DNA of 64,000 bases from assembly GCF_027947535.2 (NCBI RefSeq), contig NZ_JAAGKO020000018.1, positions 1-64,000 of the forward strand. Reading direction: 5' to 3'. How positions within the stretch are numbered: position 1 is the stretch's first letter; every line of letters begins with the position of its first letter. Below the pieces are notes generated by a model. It had not been told where the DNA came from. It worked only from the letters and a program-made list of their open reading frames with translations, and did no database searches. A program made the translations under genes and the position numbers. This document shows, in pieces, positions 62,716-64,000 of this stretch. This stretch comes from Streptantibioticus silvisoli (GTDB taxonomy: Bacteria > Actinomycetota > Actinomycetes > Streptomycetales > Streptomycetaceae).

Positions 62716-63696
62716 TCAGCGCCCCTCGGTGGAGGCCACGAGGTCGCGGAACGCCTGCTCGACGATGGCCGGGTGTTCCATCATGGTGACGTGGCCGCCC
62801 TCCGGCACGGTCACCAGTCGCGAGTCGGGGAACGCCTTCGCCGCGCGGTGGGCCATCCGGAAGGCGACCAGCCGGTCACGGCCGCCGTAGACCAGCAGCG
62901 TCGGCGCCAGCACCTTGCGGGCCTGCCGCCACAGCGAGTGCGGGCCGCCGAGGGTGTACGCGTCGACGATGCCGCGGGTCGAGCGGATCATCGCGTCCCA
63001 GAAGTACGGCAGTTCCATCCGCCGTTCGTACTCACGGGTGGCCGCCTCGAACTCCGCCTCGCCGAAGTTGGCCGGGTCGCCGAAGCACAGCGAGATCAGC
63101 GCCTCGGTGCGGCGGCGCGGGCTCCAGTCGCGGGTGGCCCGCATGTACAGCTGCGGCAGCCCCGGCACCGAGGCCAGCGCGGTCGGCCAGGCGGTGCGCT
63201 GCGGGCGGATCTCGGGCAGCGCGGGCGAGATCAGCGTCAAGGTGCGCACCAGGTCCGGGCGCACCGCGGCGATCCGGGTGGCGACCGCGCCGCCGAGGGA
63301 GTTGCCGAACAGGTCGACCGGCCCGGCGCCGCGGGCCTCCAGCAGCCGCACGACGGCGCGGGCGTGGCCGTTGACCGAGTAGTCGCCGTCGTCCGGGGGC
63401 GGGGAGAAGCCGAAACCGGGCAGGTCGACCGCCTGGCCGTCGACCAGGTCCACGAGCCGGTCCATCAGCGCCGACCAGTTCTGCGAGGAGCCGCCGAGAC
63501 CGTGCACGAACACCGCCGGGCGCAGACCCTCGCGCTCCGGGCGGCGGGAACGCACGACCAGCGAGCACCCCGTCAGGGTGACCGTCGTGACCGTCTCGCG
63601 GTCGCTGTCCGCGGGCGGCGGTCCGGCGGGCGGAACGGATGCCGGAGCGCCGGCCACCGGGGCCGAGGAGGGTTCGGTCGACTCTGTCGAGGACAT
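62716..63696 (-). CDS. Alpha/beta-fold hydrolase
   Basis: A 326-residue hydrolase with a disordered Ser/Pro-rich N-terminus of about 30 residues. The oxyanion strand is FVHGLGGSSQNW, the nucleophile elbow GNSLGGAV (Ser), the acid lies in LVYGGRDRLV, and the His in VPEGGHVTMMEHP. A variable cap domain covers PQLYMRATRDWSPRRRTEAL. The substrate is unknown. It is divergent from the truncated gene at the window edge. Confidence 0.88.
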   Translation of the reverse strand: MSSTESTEPSSAPVAGAPASVPPAGPPPADSDRETVTTVTLTGCSLVVRSRRPEREGLRPAVFVHGLGGSSQNWSALMDRLVDLVDGQAVDLPGFGFSPPPDDGDYSVNGHARAVVRLLEARGAGPVDLFGNSLGGAVATRIAAVRPDLVRTLTLISPALPEIRPQRTAWPTALASVPGLPQLYMRATRDWSPRRRTEALISLCFGDPANFGEAEFEAATREYERRMELPYFWDAMIRSTRGIVDAYTLGGPHSLWRQARKVLAPTLLVYGGRDRLVAFRMAHRAAKAFPDSRLVTVPEGGHVTMMEHPAIVEQAFRDLVASTEGR

Positions 63697-63773
63697 GGTC
63701 CGATAGTACGAGTCGATCCGGGCGATGCCCTGGCGCGCGGCCCGAGCCCGCGCGTCCGGTCCCGCGGCCGCCT

Positions 63774-63779
63774 ACGCTC
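63774..63779 (+). promoter_or_regulatory. -10 element of the gene at the window edge
   Basis: TACGCT 38 nt upstream of the 63817 ATG is a typical streptomycete -10; the ATG at 63781 directly behind it would be outside the transcript. Confidence 0.4.
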
Positions 63780-63816
63780 GATGGTGCACGGCAACCGGCA
63801 GGCGAAGGGAGACGGC

Positions 63817-64000
63817 ATGTCCGACGAGCCGCTGGAAGAGCGCGAGGCAGACCCGGCGGACGCCGCGGAACAGCGGCGGCCGGCGGCCGGCGACGACGGG
63901 ACCGGCACCGGGAACGGCAGCGACGACGACATGGCGGACGGCATCGACGACGGGGCGGCGGACCCCCCGCCGGACGAGGCCGACCGGGCGGACGCGATCG
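63817..64000 (+). CDS. Acidic N-terminus of a protein cut by the window end
   Basis: Only 61 codons are visible: MSDEPLEEREADPADAAEQ followed by more Asp, Glu, Ala and Gly, a disordered acidic leader. AAGGGAG lies about 6 nt before the ATG. The domain that would identify the protein is beyond the window. Confidence 0.65.
   Translation, partial: MSDEPLEEREADPADAAEQRRPAAGDDGTGTGNGSDDDMADGIDDGAADPPPDEADRADAI

Overview
This 64 kb window is a very high-GC actinobacterial chromosome segment and most resembles the Streptomycetaceae. The signs are a WhiB7/WblC regulator, a mycoredoxin, an AdnA/AdnB helicase-nuclease pair, UPF0182 and PPA1309 family proteins, DUF2342 and DUF3492 proteins, many GTG starts, and several genes whose -10 hexamer lies 6-7 nt before the start codon (leaderless transcripts). 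No insertion sequence, prophage, CRISPR array or rRNA was seen. It reads as a core-chromosome housekeeping region.

Layout. 0.4-6.4 kb: alpha/beta hydrolase and SRAP-type DNA-protein crosslink repair protein (minus), an M50-type membrane protease, aroA, rsgA, an SMR/Gdx-like exporter and a GNAT acetyltransferase. 6.4-12.7 kb: a complete peptide/nickel-type ABC importer; the permeases and a fused double ATPase run leftward and the lipoprotein binding protein runs rightward. 12.8-16.6 kb: hisN, a CBS-pair protein, then a catalase divergent from a Fur-family regulator, with a palindrome sitting between the catalase -35 and -10. 16.8-25.5 kb: HEAT-repeat protein, secreted trypsin-like protease, two identical initiator tRNA genes flanking a 16-copy SEL1-repeat protein, and a UPF0182 membrane protein. 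25.7-33.9 kb: PPA1309 protein, PDZ/Lon-like protease, small membrane protein, moaE, NAD-dependent epimerase, DUF2342 protein, NUDIX hydrolase, YgjP-like metallopeptidase. 34.3-43.9 kb: orphan ThiF/E1-like protein, ABC1/UbiB kinase, Zn-ribbon protein, wblC with an unusually elaborate leader, uvrD2, mycoredoxin, nudC and an M20 dipeptidase. 44.5-52.1 kb: adnA, adnB and a cysteine-less alkyltransferase-like protein. 52.2-64 kb: a large flippase-like membrane protein, moeZ, a four-gene polysaccharide-type cluster (glycosyltransferase, multi-pass membrane protein, epimerase, spherulin-4-like protein), an alpha/beta hydrolase, and the start of an acidic protein cut by the window end.

Themes. DNA repair is concentrated here (SRAP protein, UvrD2, AdnAB, ATL protein), as are redox and antibiotic stress (catalase/Fur, mycoredoxin, WblC). 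The four-gene cluster at 57.3-62.3 kb resembles the gene content of galactosamine-polymer loci (bacterial Pel, fungal galactosaminogalactan) and is the best candidate for an undescribed system. The second striking trait is the number of short tandem-repeat arrays. They fill many intergenic gaps with units that do not preserve frame, and they also expand linkers in frame inside at least five proteins.
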